Assembly (NCBI RefSeq): GCF_036192275.1
Contig: NZ_CP108088.1
Location: 5,643,501 to 5,707,500, forward strand
Direction: 5' to 3'
Source: Streptomyces sp. NBC_00250
GTDB lineage: Bacteria > Actinomycetota > Actinomycetes > Streptomycetales > Streptomycetaceae
Length of the DNA: 64,000 nt
Positions 34,558-42,689 of the stretch are shown in pieces (the stretch's first letter is position 1; the number at the start of each line of letters is the position of its first letter). Both the position numbers and the translations under genes were made by a program. A model generated the notes under the pieces. It worked only from the letters and a program-made list of their open reading frames with translations, had not been told where the DNA came from and did no database searches.

Positions 34558-35796
34558 TTGGCACGGAACATCGGCAGCCGCTACACCACCCACCAGATCC
34601 TGGGGCGGGGCAGTGCAGGAACGGTGTGGCTCGGCGAGGGGCCCGAGGGTCCCGTCGCCGTCAAACTGCTGCGCGAGGACCTGGCCTCCGACCAGGAGCT
34701 CGTCGGCCGCTTCGTGCAGGAGCGGACCGCCCTGCTCGGCCTCGACCACCCCCGGGTGGTCAAGGTCCGCGACCTCGTCGTCGACGGCAACGACCTGGCC
34801 CTCGTCATGGACCTCGTCCGCGGCACCGACCTGCGCACCCGCCTCGACCGGGAACGGCGGCTCGCCCCCGAGGCCGCCGTCGCGATCGTCGCCGACGTCG
34901 CCGACGCCCTCGCGGCCGCGCACGCCGCCGGGATCGTCCACCGGGACGTCAAGCCGGAGAACATCCTGCTCGACATGGAGGGACCGCTCGGGCCCGGCGG
35001 CGCCCACCCCGCCCTCCTCACCGACTTCGGCGTCGCCAAGCTGATCGACACGCCTGGCCGCACCAAGGCCACCCGGATCATCGGCACCCCCGACTACCTC
35101 GCCCCCGAGATCGTCGAGGGCCTCCCGCCGCGCGCCGCCGTCGACATCTACGCGCTCGCGACCGTCCTGTACGAGCTGCTCGCCGGCTTCACCCCGTTCG
35201 GCGGCGGCCACCCGGGCGCCGTCCTGCGCCGCCACGTCACCGAGACCGTCGTCCCGCTGCCCGGCATCCCCGAGGAGCTGTGGCAGCTGATGGTGCAGTG
35301 CCTGGCGAAGGCCCCGGCCTCCCGGCTGCGCGCCTCCGAGCTCGCCGCCCGCCTCAAGGACGTCCTGCCGCTGCTCAAGGGCATCCCGCCGCTCGACGTG
35401 GACGAACCGGACGCCGAGCCGGCGCCGGAGCCGTACGAGGAGGACGTGTACCCGGCCGGTACGGGCACGGGTGAGCCCGGACCGCGCCGGGCCGCCGTCC
35501 CGCTCGTCCCCGGATCCTCGGCCGACTCCAACCGCGACACCCACACCTCCATGCGCGTCCCGGCCCCCGACGAGCTCTCCGGCGGCCCCCTGGGCACGGC
35601 CCGCGCCCCGCGCCCCGCGGGCGCCCGCAGACCCGGCTCGGCCCGTCACAAGGCCGAGGCGGTCCGCAAGCGCCGGATCACCCTCACCATCGCCGCGGTC
35701 GTCGTCGCGGGCGCCCTCGGCGCGGGCGGCTACCTCGCGACCTCAGGGGACGCGGACACCCCGCCGCAGGACTCGAAGCAGTCCTCGCTGCCGTAA
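34558..35796 (+). CDS. pkaB: Membrane Ser/Thr protein kinase, PkaB-like
   Basis: Hanks-type kinase with a rare TTG start at 34558, supported by AGGGAG at 34547-34552 and by the absence of an in-frame ATG/GTG that keeps the conserved N-terminus [23 protein letters not shown]. 412 residues: ATP-site Lys in VAVKLLRED, catalytic loop [15 protein letters not shown] in [12 protein letters not shown] as YLAPEIVEG, and the usual helical lobe. A Pro/Ala/Arg-rich linker (~280-370) leads to one TM helix ([21 protein letters not shown], ~375-395) and a short polar tail without PASTA domains. Its kinase domain is close to that of the upstream gene, consistent with an old duplication. 29 bp upstream of prfB. 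Confidence 0.92.
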   Translation: MARNIGSRYTTHQILGRGSAGTVWLGEGPEGPVAVKLLREDLASDQELVGRFVQERTALLGLDHPRVVKVRDLVVDGNDLALVMDLVRGTDLRTRLDRERRLAPEAAVAIVADVADALAAAHAAGIVHRDVKPENILLDMEGPLGPGGAHPALLTDFGVAKLIDTPGRTKATRIIGTPDYLAPEIVEGLPPRAAVDIYALATVLYELLAGFTPFGGGHPGAVLRRHVTETVVPLPGIPEELWQLMVQCLAKAPASRLRASELAARLKDVLPLLKGIPPLDVDEPDAEPAPEPYEEDVYPAGTGTGEPGPRRAAVPLVPGSSADSNRDTHTSMRVPAPDELSGGPLGTARAPRPAGARRPGSARHKAEAVRKRRITLTIAAVVVAGALGAGGYLATSGDADTPPQDSKQSSLP

Positions 35797-35825
35797 CAGC
35801 GGCGGCGAGCCGTTACGCTGGACGC

Positions 35826-36929
35826 GTGGCAGTCGTCGATGTATCCGAAGAGCTGAAGTCCCTCTCCTCGACCATGGGGTCGATCGAGGCCGTCCTGGAC
35901 CTCGAGAAGCTGAGGGCCGACATCGCCGTGCTCGAAGAGCAGGCCGCGGCCCCGTCCCTGTGGGACGACCCGGAGGCGGCGCAGAAGATCACGAGCAAGC
36001 TTTCGCACCTCCAGGCCGAGGTCCGCAAGGCCGAGACCCTGCGCGGGCGCATCGACGACCTCGCGGTGCTCTTCGAGCTCGCCGAGGAGATGGACGACCC
36101 GGACACCCTCGCCGAGGCCGAGACGGAGCTGACCTCCGTCCGCAAGGCCCTCGACGAGATGGAGGTCCGCACCCTCCTCTCCGGCGAGTACGACGAGCGC
36201 GAGGCGCTGGTCAACATCCGCGCCGAGGCCGGTGGCGTCGACGCCTCCGACTTCGCCGAGCGGCTTCAGCGCATGTACCTGCGCTGGGCGGAGCGCCACG
36301 GCTACTCGACCGAGATCTACGAGACCTCGTACGCGGAAGAGGCCGGCATCAAGTCGACCACCTTCGTGGTGAAGGCGCCGTACGCCTACGGCACGCTCTC
36401 CGTCGAGCAGGGCACCCACCGCCTGGTCCGCATCTCGCCCTTCGACAACCAGGGCCGTCGCCAGACCTCGTTCGCCGGTGTCGAGATCCTGCCGGTCGTC
36501 GAGTCCTCGGACCACGTCGAGATCGACGAGTCCGAGCTGCGCATCGACGTCTACCGCGCCTCGGGCCCCGGTGGCCAGGGCGTCAACACGACCGACTCGG
36601 CCGTGCGCATCACGCACCTCCCGACCGGCATCGTCGTCTCCTGCCAGAACGAGCGCTCGCAGATCCAGAACAAGGCGAGCGCCATGAACGTCCTCCAGGC
36701 CAAGCTCCTCGAGCGCCAGCGCCAGGAGGAGCGGGCCAAGATGGACGCCCTCAAGGACAGCGGCAGCTCCTGGGGCAACCAGATGCGCTCGTACGTCCTG
36801 CACCCGTACCAGATGGTCAAGGACCTTCGTACGGAGTTCGAGGTCGGCAACCCGCAGTCCGTCCTGGACGGTGAGATCGACGGCTTCCTGGAGGCCGGCA
36901 TCCGCTGGCGCAAGCAGCAGGAGAAGTAG
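35826..36929 (+). CDS. prfB: Peptide chain release factor 2
   Basis: RF2, recognising UGA/UAA. GTG start at 35826, 367 residues. The codon-recognition tripeptide SPF is in [14 protein letters not shown], and the peptidyl-hydrolysis GGQ motif is in [18 protein letters not shown]. The frame is uninterrupted from the first codon, so the programmed +1 frameshift autoregulation of E. coli prfB is absent. Because Streptomyces genes end mostly in TGA, RF2 carries most termination here. It is closed by the terminator at 36950-36977, and pkaB ends 29 bp upstream. Confidence 0.97.
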   Translation: MAVVDVSEELKSLSSTMGSIEAVLDLEKLRADIAVLEEQAAAPSLWDDPEAAQKITSKLSHLQAEVRKAETLRGRIDDLAVLFELAEEMDDPDTLAEAETELTSVRKALDEMEVRTLLSGEYDEREALVNIRAEAGGVDASDFAERLQRMYLRWAERHGYSTEIYETSYAEEAGIKSTTFVVKAPYAYGTLSVEQGTHRLVRISPFDNQGRRQTSFAGVEILPVVESSDHVEIDESELRIDVYRASGPGGQGVNTTDSAVRITHLPTGIVVSCQNERSQIQNKASAMNVLQAKLLERQRQEERAKMDALKDSGSSWGNQMRSYVLHPYQMVKDLRTEFEVGNPQSVLDGEIDGFLEAGIRWRKQQEK

Positions 36930-36949
36930 CCCCGAAGTACCCCGCGTTC

Positions 36950-36977
36950 GGGCCCCGCACCGTCAGGTGCGGGGCCC
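36950..36977 (+). terminator. Terminator of prfB
   Basis: Perfect 12-bp stem GGGCCCCGCACC / GGTGCGGGGCCC around the loop GTCA, 20 bp after the prfB stop. Confidence 0.85.
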
Positions 36978-37320
36978 GTCGTCGTTCCGTCCGGCCGTGT
37001 CCGTCCGGTCGGCGGATTCGCTGACGCAAGCGGAAACAGGGCCACTGGGGCGCTTTGTCGACAAGGGAACTGGCGCCGCGGGGCCCGGAGTTCTGGGTTT
37101 ACGTCACAGTTGCATCGTTGTATGTGGGACAGCTGGTGATCTTTCGGGCATCGCACGCGCAACGACCTTGACGCTTCATCGGAAAATCGGAAGGGTGGCG
37201 TACTGGCATGCGCATTTCTGGGGCGCGTGCGAGCGGGGGCCGGCCCAGTAGTGAGCCGCCTCTGCCGCGTGCCCCGAGCGCTGCCCCATGACGAGATGAG
37301 CTACTGGGGGTAGCAGCCAG
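36978..37320 (+). promoter_or_regulatory. Upstream region of the LAETG surface-protein gene
   Basis: 343 bp without a gene. It is clearly less GC-rich at 37095-37200 than the surroundings. TTGACG at 37168-37173 is a possible -35, but no matching -10 is found at 16-18 bp. The ribosome site is probably GGGGGTAGCAGCC just before ATG 37321. Confidence 0.35.
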
Positions 37321-38046
37321 ATGACCAAGCAGATGCGAATCCGTATCGCGCGCATCGCCGCCGGTGCGGTGATCGCCGCCGGCGCGTCGCTCACCGCGGC
37401 GGGTGCGGCGCAGGCCGTGGGTGCCTTCAGCGAGAGTGACCCGACCCCGGAGCCCACGTGCCTCCCCGGGGACCTCGGTTGCGAGGAGACCACGCCGCCT
37501 CCGACCACCGAGCCGCCGACGACGGAGCCCACGACGGAGCCTCCGACCACGGAGCCGCCCACGACCGAGCCTCCGACCACGGAGCCGCCCACGACGGAGC
37601 CGCCCACCACGGAGCCGCCGACCACCGAGCCGCCCACCACGGAGCCGCCGGTCACCACGCCGCCGACCACCGACCCGGGCACCACGGAGCCGCCGGTCAC
37701 CACGCCGCCGACCACCGACCCGGAGCCGGGCGACACGGACGGCCCCGGTCAGACCGAGGCGCCCGTCACCCCGGACGAGGACGGCGGGAACACCGACAAC
37801 GGTGACGCCGGCACCTGCACCGTCGACCTCGACGGCGCCGAGTGCGTCGACACCGGCAACAACAACACCGACACCAACAACGCCGGCTCGCAGCCCGTGC
37901 AGCAGGGTCAGGCGAAGGAGGAGCTCGCCGAGACCGGTGCGGCCGAGACCTCGTTCCTGATCATCGGCGCCGCGACCATGATCGCCGGTGGCATCGGCTT
38001 CCGTATGCTGCCGCGTCTCGTCGGCGGTGGCCGTACCGCCGTCTGA
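37321..38046 (+). CDS. LAETG-anchored surface protein with PPTTE repeats
   Basis: Putative sortase substrate of the cell wall. 241 residues from ATG 37321: signal peptide (~1-33; basic start, AAGAVIAAGASLTAAGAAQA), a short segment with two Cys (CLPGDLGC), a Thr/Pro stalk of TEPPTTEPP-type repeats (~58-125) built of 12-18-bp DNA repeats, an acidic Asn/Asp-rich region with a second Cys pair (CTVDLDGAEC), and a sorting signal LAETG (residues 202-206) plus hydrophobic helix and tail GGGRTAV. LAxTG is the motif used by class E sortases of actinobacteria. The stalk resembles a glycosylated wall spacer. No sortase gene is adjacent. Confidence 0.85.
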   Translation: MTKQMRIRIARIAAGAVIAAGASLTAAGAAQAVGAFSESDPTPEPTCLPGDLGCEETTPPPTTEPPTTEPTTEPPTTEPPTTEPPTTEPPTTEPPTTEPPTTEPPTTEPPVTTPPTTDPGTTEPPVTTPPTTDPEPGDTDGPGQTEAPVTPDEDGGNTDNGDAGTCTVDLDGAECVDTGNNNTDTNNAGSQPVQQGQAKEELAETGAAETSFLIIGAATMIAGGIGFRMLPRLVGGGRTAV

Positions 38047-38087
38047 TCCAGCCGTGAGCGTGGATCCGTACGGCGCGTGACGTGCGG

Positions 38088-38130
38088 CGCATGACGTACA
38101 GAGCATGCGCCGCATGACGTACAGAGCATG
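38088..38130. repeat. 20-bp direct repeat
   Basis: CGCATGACGTACAGAGCATG occurs at 38088-38107 and again, identical, at 38111-38130, separated by CGC. A further partial copy precedes it (GCGCGTGACGTGCGG). The second copy runs into the left arm of the terminator hairpin. Confidence 0.9.
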
Positions 38131-38169
38131 AGGAAGGGCCGGGGAGCTTCTCCCCGGCCCTTCCTCATG
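38127..38169. terminator. Bidirectional terminator with 20-bp perfect stem
   Basis: Left arm 38127-38146, loop CTT, right arm 38150-38169; perfect complementarity. It serves the LAETG gene and the convergent small zinc-ribbon gene. Confidence 0.9.
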
Positions 38170-38201
38170 GTTCCGGCTCGTGTGGACGCCGTACGGTCCC
38201 G

Positions 38202-38384
38202 CTAGACCGTACGGACCGCCGCGAGCAGTGCGATCGCGGCCAGCAGGGCGATCGCCAGCGTCAGCAGCATCGCGGGCGAGAGACCCTGCGGGGTCAGTCG
38301 CTCCCGGTTCGCGCGGCAGACGGGGCAGCGGCCCTCGGCGACCGGGGCCGCGCAGTTGGCGCACACCAGTCGGTCGTAGGTCAT
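38202..38384 (-). CDS. Small zinc-ribbon membrane protein
   Basis: 60-residue protein of unknown function. ATG 38384 follows a very strong ribosome site (GGGAGGAGGAGAG on the minus strand, 38388-38400). Two CxxC knuckles, CANCAAPVAEGRCPVCR, form a probable zinc ribbon at residues ~8-24; a C-terminal hydrophobic helix (MLLTLAIALLAAIALLAAV) makes it a tail-anchored membrane protein with the zinc ribbon in the cytoplasm. It sits alone between the terminator and the divergent ftsE. The combination of ribbon and tail anchor suggests a scaffold, but this is inference. Confidence 0.8.
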   Translation of the reverse strand: MTYDRLVCANCAAPVAEGRCPVCRANRERLTPQGLSPAMLLTLAIALLAAIALLAAVRTV

Positions 38385-38543
38385 GCGCTCTCCTCCTCCC
38401 GCACTGGGTTTCACATCAGGACAACGTCCGGTGGGGTCCCGACGTTCCCCCTACCACTGTGCCAGCTCGACGGCGTTTCGGCGCGCCCCACCGGATTGCC
38501 CCCGTTCCGTCCCGAAGGGCGAAAAGGATAAACCTCGCAAGCC

Positions 38544-38565
38544 AGGACCGCGACTGCGCGGTCCT
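38544..38565 (+). promoter_or_regulatory. Hairpin upstream of ftsE
   Basis: Nine-bp perfect stem AGGACCGCG (38544-38552) / CGCGGTCCT (38557-38565) with loop ACTG, followed by TCCCC. It lies 54 bp before the ftsE start and no gene reads into it from the left, so it may be an operator, an attenuator or part of a leader. Confidence 0.45.
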
Positions 38566-38619
38566 TCCCCGTTCGCGTAAGGTCACGCACACCTACTCCC
38601 GGCCGACCGTGGTGCATCC

Positions 38620-39309
38620 GTGATCCGATTCGACAACGTCTCCAAGTCCTATCCGAAGCAGAGCCGCCCCGCGCTCCGGGATGTCTCCCTGGAGATCGAG
38701 AAGGGGGAGTTCGTCTTCCTCGTCGGTTCCTCCGGCTCCGGTAAGTCGACTTTCCTGCGACTGCTCCTGCGTGAGGAGCGCGCCAGTCAGGGCCAGGTGC
38801 ACGTCCTCGGCAAGGACCTGGCCCGGCTCTCCAACTGGAAGGTGCCGCAGATGCGGCGCCAGTTGGGCACCGTCTTCCAGGACTTCCGCCTGCTGCCCAA
38901 CAAGACCGTCGCCCAGAACGTGGCCTTCGCCCAGGAGGTCATCGGCAAGCCGCGCGGCGAGATCCGCAAGGCCGTGCCGCAGGTGCTCGACCTGGTCGGG
39001 CTCGGCGGCAAGGAGGACCGGATGCCGGGCGAGCTCTCCGGTGGTGAGCAGCAGCGCGTCGCCATCGCCCGCGCCTTCGTCAACCGCCCCATGCTGCTGA
39101 TCGCCGACGAGCCCACCGGCAACCTCGACCCGCAGACCTCGGTCGGCATCATGAAGCTGCTCGACCGCATCAACAGGACAGGGACCACCGTCGTCATGGC
39201 GACCCACGACCAGAACATCGTCGACCAGATGCGCAAGCGCGTCATAGAGCTGGAGAAGGGCCGACTCGTCCGCGACCAGGCCCGCGGCGTCTACGGTTAC
39301 CAGCACTGA
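38620..39309 (+). CDS. ftsE: FtsE, ATPase of the FtsEX complex
   Basis: Cytoplasmic ABC ATPase which with FtsX transmits division signals to peptidoglycan hydrolases. GTG 38620 starts [22 protein letters not shown]; no ribosome site is visible (GACCGTGGTGCATCC precedes), so translation may be leaderless or weak. 229 residues: Walker [15 protein letters not shown]-loop [13 protein letters not shown], signature [14 protein letters not shown], Walker [13 protein letters not shown] and H-loop ATHDQ. Length and sequence are typical. The ftsX start lies 23 bp downstream. Confidence 0.97.
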   Translation: MIRFDNVSKSYPKQSRPALRDVSLEIEKGEFVFLVGSSGSGKSTFLRLLLREERASQGQVHVLGKDLARLSNWKVPQMRRQLGTVFQDFRLLPNKTVAQNVAFAQEVIGKPRGEIRKAVPQVLDLVGLGGKEDRMPGELSGGEQQRVAIARAFVNRPMLLIADEPTGNLDPQTSVGIMKLLDRINRTGTTVVMATHDQNIVDQMRKRVIELEKGRLVRDQARGVYGYQH

Positions 39310-39332
39310 GCAGGTAGGGGACTCAACACACC

Positions 39333-40253
39333 ATGCGCGCTCAGTTCGTGCTCTCCGAGATCGGCGTCGGTCTCCGGCGCAATCTCACGATGACGTTCGC
39401 CGTCATCGTCTCCGTGGCCCTCTCGCTCGCCCTGTTCGGCGGCGCGCTGCTCATGCGCGAGCAGGTCAGCACGATGAAGGACTACTGGTACGACAAGGTC
39501 AACGTCTCCATCTACCTCTGCACCAAGGCCGACGCCGCCTCCGCGGCGGGCAAGTGCGGCAAGGGCGCGGTCACGGCCCAGCAGAAGGAGCAGCTCCAGG
39601 CCGACCTGAAGGATTTGGACATCGTCGAGACCGTCTTCTACGAGTCGGCCGACGAGGCGTTCAAGCGCTACAAGGAGGAGTACGGCGACACCGCCATCGC
39701 CTCCGTCATCACGCCGGACCAGATGCCCGAGTCGTTCCGGGTGAAGCTGAAGGACCCGGAGAAGTACAAGGTCGTCGCCACCGCCTTCGCGGGGCGTGAC
39801 GGCGTGGAGTCGGTCCAGGACCAGCGGGGCATCCTGCAGAACCTCTTCGACTTGATGAACGGCATGAACATCGCCGCCCTCGGCGTCATGGGGCTGATGC
39901 TGGTCATCGCGCTGATGCTGATCGTCAACACGGTGCGCGTCTCGGCCTTCAGCCGTCGCCGGGAGACCGGCATCATGCGGCTGGTCGGCGCGTCCAGCTT
40001 CTACATCCAGATGCCGTTCATCATGGAGGCGGCGTTCGCCGGACTCCTCGGTGGCGCGGTCGCCTGCGTGCTGCTGCTCGTCGGCCGGTACTTCCTGATC
40101 GACCACGGCATCGCGCTCGCGGAGAAGATGCAGCTCGTCAACTTCATCGGTTGGGACGCCGTGTTCGCCAAGCTGCCGCTCGTGATCGCCATCGGGCTGC
40201 TGATGCCCGCCGTGGCCGCTTTCATCGCGCTGCGCAAGTACCTGAAGGTGTGA
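39333..40253 (+). CDS. ftsX: FtsX, membrane subunit of the FtsEX complex
   Basis: Four-helix ABC-like membrane protein. ATG 39333, 306 residues. The N-terminal segment MRAQFVLSEIGVGLRRNLTMTFAVIVSVALSLALFGGALL contains TM1; an extracytoplasmic domain (~45-165) with a Cys pair (YLCTKADAASAAGKCGKG) follows; TM2-TM4 are in the C-terminal half (MNIAALGVMGLMLVIALMLIVNTVRVSAFSRRRETGIMRLVGAS, then two more). The SRRRETGIMRLVGA cytoplasmic loop is the family hallmark. The extracytoplasmic domain is the docking site for a hydrolase regulator in other bacteria. Coupled to ftsE; the S41 protease gene follows 78 bp later. Confidence 0.96.
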   Translation: MRAQFVLSEIGVGLRRNLTMTFAVIVSVALSLALFGGALLMREQVSTMKDYWYDKVNVSIYLCTKADAASAAGKCGKGAVTAQQKEQLQADLKDLDIVETVFYESADEAFKRYKEEYGDTAIASVITPDQMPESFRVKLKDPEKYKVVATAFAGRDGVESVQDQRGILQNLFDLMNGMNIAALGVMGLMLVIALMLIVNTVRVSAFSRRRETGIMRLVGASSFYIQMPFIMEAAFAGLLGGAVACVLLLVGRYFLIDHGIALAEKMQLVNFIGWDAVFAKLPLVIAIGLLMPAVAAFIALRKYLKV

Positions 40254-40331
40254 GAAGACACTTCTGACGGTGGATGGCGTCGTACGGGCAAAGCCCGTGC
40301 GGCGCCATTGCCTTGTCCTAGAGTGGGCGCC

Positions 40332-41519
40332 ATGCCGGCCGGCACCGACCACCTCTGTATCCGGCCCCGCGGAGTGCTCCGTGGGGCCGTTCTGACGTTG
40401 GTCTTCACCGGTGTCCTCGCCACCGCCGCCGCCACCGGCTCGCTGCCCCGGCAGGAGCCCGCGGCCGGGCGGGCGGAGGCGGCCCTGCGCGTCGGGGAGG
40501 GGTCCCGCGACTCCACGACCGTCGACAGCGCCGCCCTGAGCCGGGCCGCCGCCGATGCCATGGCCGACGGCAAGTCGGGCAAGAAGGCCGCGGAGGAGTT
40601 CGTCAGCCGCAGCGGCGACCGCTGGGGCGCGGTGTACGACAAGCGGGAGTACGCCGAGTTCGAGCAGGCCCTCGACGGCGCCTACACGGGCGTGGGGCTC
40701 TCCGCGGGCCGGGCCGCCGAAGGCAGGGTCCGGGTGACCCGGGTGCAGTCCGGCGGCCCCGCCGAGCGCGCCGGGCTCCGGGCCGACGACCGGCTGGTCT
40801 CCGTCGACGGGCGCCCCGTCGACGGTCTCTCGGTCTCCGAGGTCGTCGCCCTCCTGCGCGGCGACGGCGTACCCGGCTCCACCGTCGCCCTCCGGGTCGA
40901 GCGCGGCCGCGCCGTCTGGACGCAGACCCTGCGCCGGGCCCGGCTGGCCACGGACCCGGTCACCGTCCGCCGCCTCGACGACGGGACCCTGATGATCCGG
41001 GTCGCCGCCTTCACCAAGGGCGCGGGCACGCGCGTGCGTGACGCGGTACGGGACGCCCCGGCCGGCGCCGGCGTCCTCCTGGACCTGCGGGGCAACGCCG
41101 GCGGACTGGTCGCCGAGGCCGCCGTGGCCGCCTCCGCCTTCCTCGACGGCGGTCTGGTCGCCACGTACGACGTGGAGGGCGAGCAACGGGCCGTGTACGC
41201 GGAGGGCGGCGGCGACACCGTCCGGCCCCTGGTGGCGCTGATCGACGGCGGCACGATGAGCGCGGCCGAGCTGCTCACCGGCGCCCTCCAGGACCGTGGC
41301 CGGGCCGTCACGGTCGGTTCGCGCACCTTCGGCAAGGGTTCGGTCCAGATGCCGAGCGCCCTGCCGGACGGCTCCGTCGCCGAGCTGACCGTCGGCCACT
41401 ACCGCACACCGGCCGGTCACGCCGTGGACGGCCGGGGCATCACCCCCGACCTGACGGCCGGGGAACGGGCGGAAGAACGGGCGAAGACGGTATTGAGTGG
41501 CCTCGGAGGGGGCTCGTAG
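40332..41519 (+). CDS. S41-family C-terminal processing peptidase (CtpA-like)
   Basis: Secreted or membrane-anchored serine protease with PDZ domain. ATG 40332, 395 residues. N-terminal hydrophobic segment GAVLTLVFTGVLATAAATGSL (~18-40) is a signal anchor. PDZ: GAYTGVGLSAG...VRVTRVQSGGPAERAGLRADDRLVSVDGRPVDGLS. The protease core has VLLDLRGNAGGLV, the nucleophile Ser in DGGTMSAAELLTGAL and the general-base Lys in RTFGKGSVQMP. FtsEX and tail-specific proteases are both linked to control of wall hydrolases in other bacteria; its position after ftsX may therefore be meaningful. smpB starts 18 bp downstream. Confidence 0.93.
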   Translation: MPAGTDHLCIRPRGVLRGAVLTLVFTGVLATAAATGSLPRQEPAAGRAEAALRVGEGSRDSTTVDSAALSRAAADAMADGKSGKKAAEEFVSRSGDRWGAVYDKREYAEFEQALDGAYTGVGLSAGRAAEGRVRVTRVQSGGPAERAGLRADDRLVSVDGRPVDGLSVSEVVALLRGDGVPGSTVALRVERGRAVWTQTLRRARLATDPVTVRRLDDGTLMIRVAAFTKGAGTRVRDAVRDAPAGAGVLLDLRGNAGGLVAEAAVAASAFLDGGLVATYDVEGEQRAVYAEGGGDTVRPLVALIDGGTMSAAELLTGALQDRGRAVTVGSRTFGKGSVQMPSALPDGSVAELTVGHYRTPAGHAVDGRGITPDLTAGERAEERAKTVLSGLGGGS

Positions 41520-41537
41520 TGCGAAAATGACGGCACT

Positions 41538-42077
41538 ATGGCAAAGGGACTCGTGAACGTGCAGGGCAAGCCTGCGAAGAAGAACCAGGACAAGGCGCCC
41601 GAGCGCAAGATCATCGCGCAGAACAAGAAGGCGCGCCACGACTATCACATCGTCGACACCTACGAGTGCGGCGTGGTGCTCATGGGCACCGAGGTGAAGT
41701 CGCTGCGGATGGGCCGTGCCTCGCTGGTCGACGGCTTCGTGCAGATCGACCGGCACGAGGCGTGGCTGCACAACATCCATGTGCCCGAGTACATGCAGGG
41801 CAGCTGGACCAACCACTCGGCGAAGCGGAAGCGCAAGCTGCTGCTGCACCGCGAGGAGATCGACAAGCTGGAGGCGAAGTCGCAGGAGACGGGTCACACG
41901 ATCGTGCCCCTCGCGCTGTACTTCCTCAACGGCCGCGTCAAGGTCGAGATCGCGCTCGCCAAGGGCAAGAAGGAGTTCGACAAGCGTCAGACCCTGCGGG
42001 AGAAGCAGGACACGCGCGAGACCAACCGGGCCATCGCGGCGGCCAAGCGCAAGCAGCGGGCGGCACAGGCCGCGTAG
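41538..42077 (+). CDS. smpB: SmpB, tmRNA-binding protein
   Basis: Partner of tmRNA in trans-translation, delivering it to stalled ribosomes. ATG 41538; 179 residues, with an N-terminal Lys/Asn/Gln-rich extension (~22 residues) before the core [34 protein letters not shown]. Other hallmarks are [22 protein letters not shown] and the C-terminal basic tail [21 protein letters not shown], which reads the empty mRNA channel. tmRNA is encoded 122 bp downstream on the same strand, so the two-component rescue system is a local unit. Upstream spacing of 18 bp suggests cotranscription with the S41 protease gene. Confidence 0.97.
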   Translation: MAKGLVNVQGKPAKKNQDKAPERKIIAQNKKARHDYHIVDTYECGVVLMGTEVKSLRMGRASLVDGFVQIDRHEAWLHNIHVPEYMQGSWTNHSAKRKRKLLLHREEIDKLEAKSQETGHTIVPLALYFLNGRVKVEIALAKGKKEFDKRQTLREKQDTRETNRAIAAAKRKQRAAQAA

Positions 42078-42199
42078 CCCGCTCGGCGCTGTTCGGCGGA
42101 GCGGCGCGGTCGCGGGTAATACGCTGGCGACAGCACCCGTCGGTCACGTACGATGGGTCGTGCCCACCTCGCAAGAGGTGTGCTTTGAAAAATAAACAT

Positions 42200-42591
42200 G
42201 GGGATGATCGGTTTCGACAGCGGATACCGATGCAGGGGAAGCGTGTCGAGGAAGCGGCAATGATCTCGTTAACCATATGTCGCAACCAATAATCGCCAAC
42301 TCCAAGAGCGATAACTCCCGCTTCGCCCTCGCTGCCTAATTTTAGGTAACGACAAGAAGCCTCTGTGAGGAGCGTCAGCCCGGGGGTGGTCCCGACCCGG
42401 ATCCTGGCGTCATTTAGGGATCTAAACCTCTAGCCCCGGTCACGGGGGTTAGAGGGAAATCAAACAGTGACTGAGCCCGTCGGAGACTTGTCCGTGTGAT
42501 CTCCGGGGCTGAGAAACTCGTAGCGGACTGCGCACGGAGAAGCCCTGTTTCCGTACCGTTGGACGCGGGTTCGATTCCCGCCATCTCCACC
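42200..42591 (+). ncRNA. ssrA: Transfer-messenger RNA (tmRNA)
   Basis: Rescues stalled ribosomes together with SmpB. The 5' end GGGGATGATCGGTTTCGACA is the universal tmRNA start; it pairs with CATCTCC at 42582-42588 to form the acceptor stem (one G-U). The T-arm GGGTTCGATTCCC lies at 42567-42579. The terminal CC is encoded at 42590-42591 but is followed by G, so the final A must be added post-transcriptionally. The tag frame lies at 42295-42339. Ends are assigned from pairing, so they are accurate to a base or two. Confidence 0.96.
42295..42339 (+). other. tmRNA proteolysis-tag reading frame
   Basis: Resume codon GCC at 42295, stop TAA at 42337-42339. It encodes ANSKSDNSRFALAA, a 14-residue tag ending in the canonical ALAA protease signal. 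Confidence 0.93.
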
Positions 42592-42640
42592 GAGCGTCCG
42601 AGAGGCAAGCCCCCTCGGACACCTCATCCCATGTGGGCAG

Positions 42641-42670
42641 AGGCCCGGCAGTCGTCAGACTGCCGGGCCT
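42641..42670. terminator. Terminator of ssrA and of the convergent MFS gene
   Basis: Thirteen-bp perfect stem AGGCCCGGCAGTC (42641-42653) / GACTGCCGGGCCT (42658-42670) with loop GTCA, followed by TTGTC. Beside it TGTCATGCCCGGC is duplicated (~42672 and ~42688). Confidence 0.85.
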
Positions 42671-42689
42671 TTGTCATGCCCGGCGTCTG

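Noticed and set aside
35826..35920. Programmed +1 frameshift in prfB
   Set aside because: The frame is continuous from GTG 35826 with no CTT-TGA site; autoregulation by frameshift is absent.
37494..37710. CRISPR-like array in the repeat region of the surface-protein gene
   Set aside because: Repeats are short, contiguous and in frame, encoding TEPPTTEPP; there are no unique spacers or cas genes.
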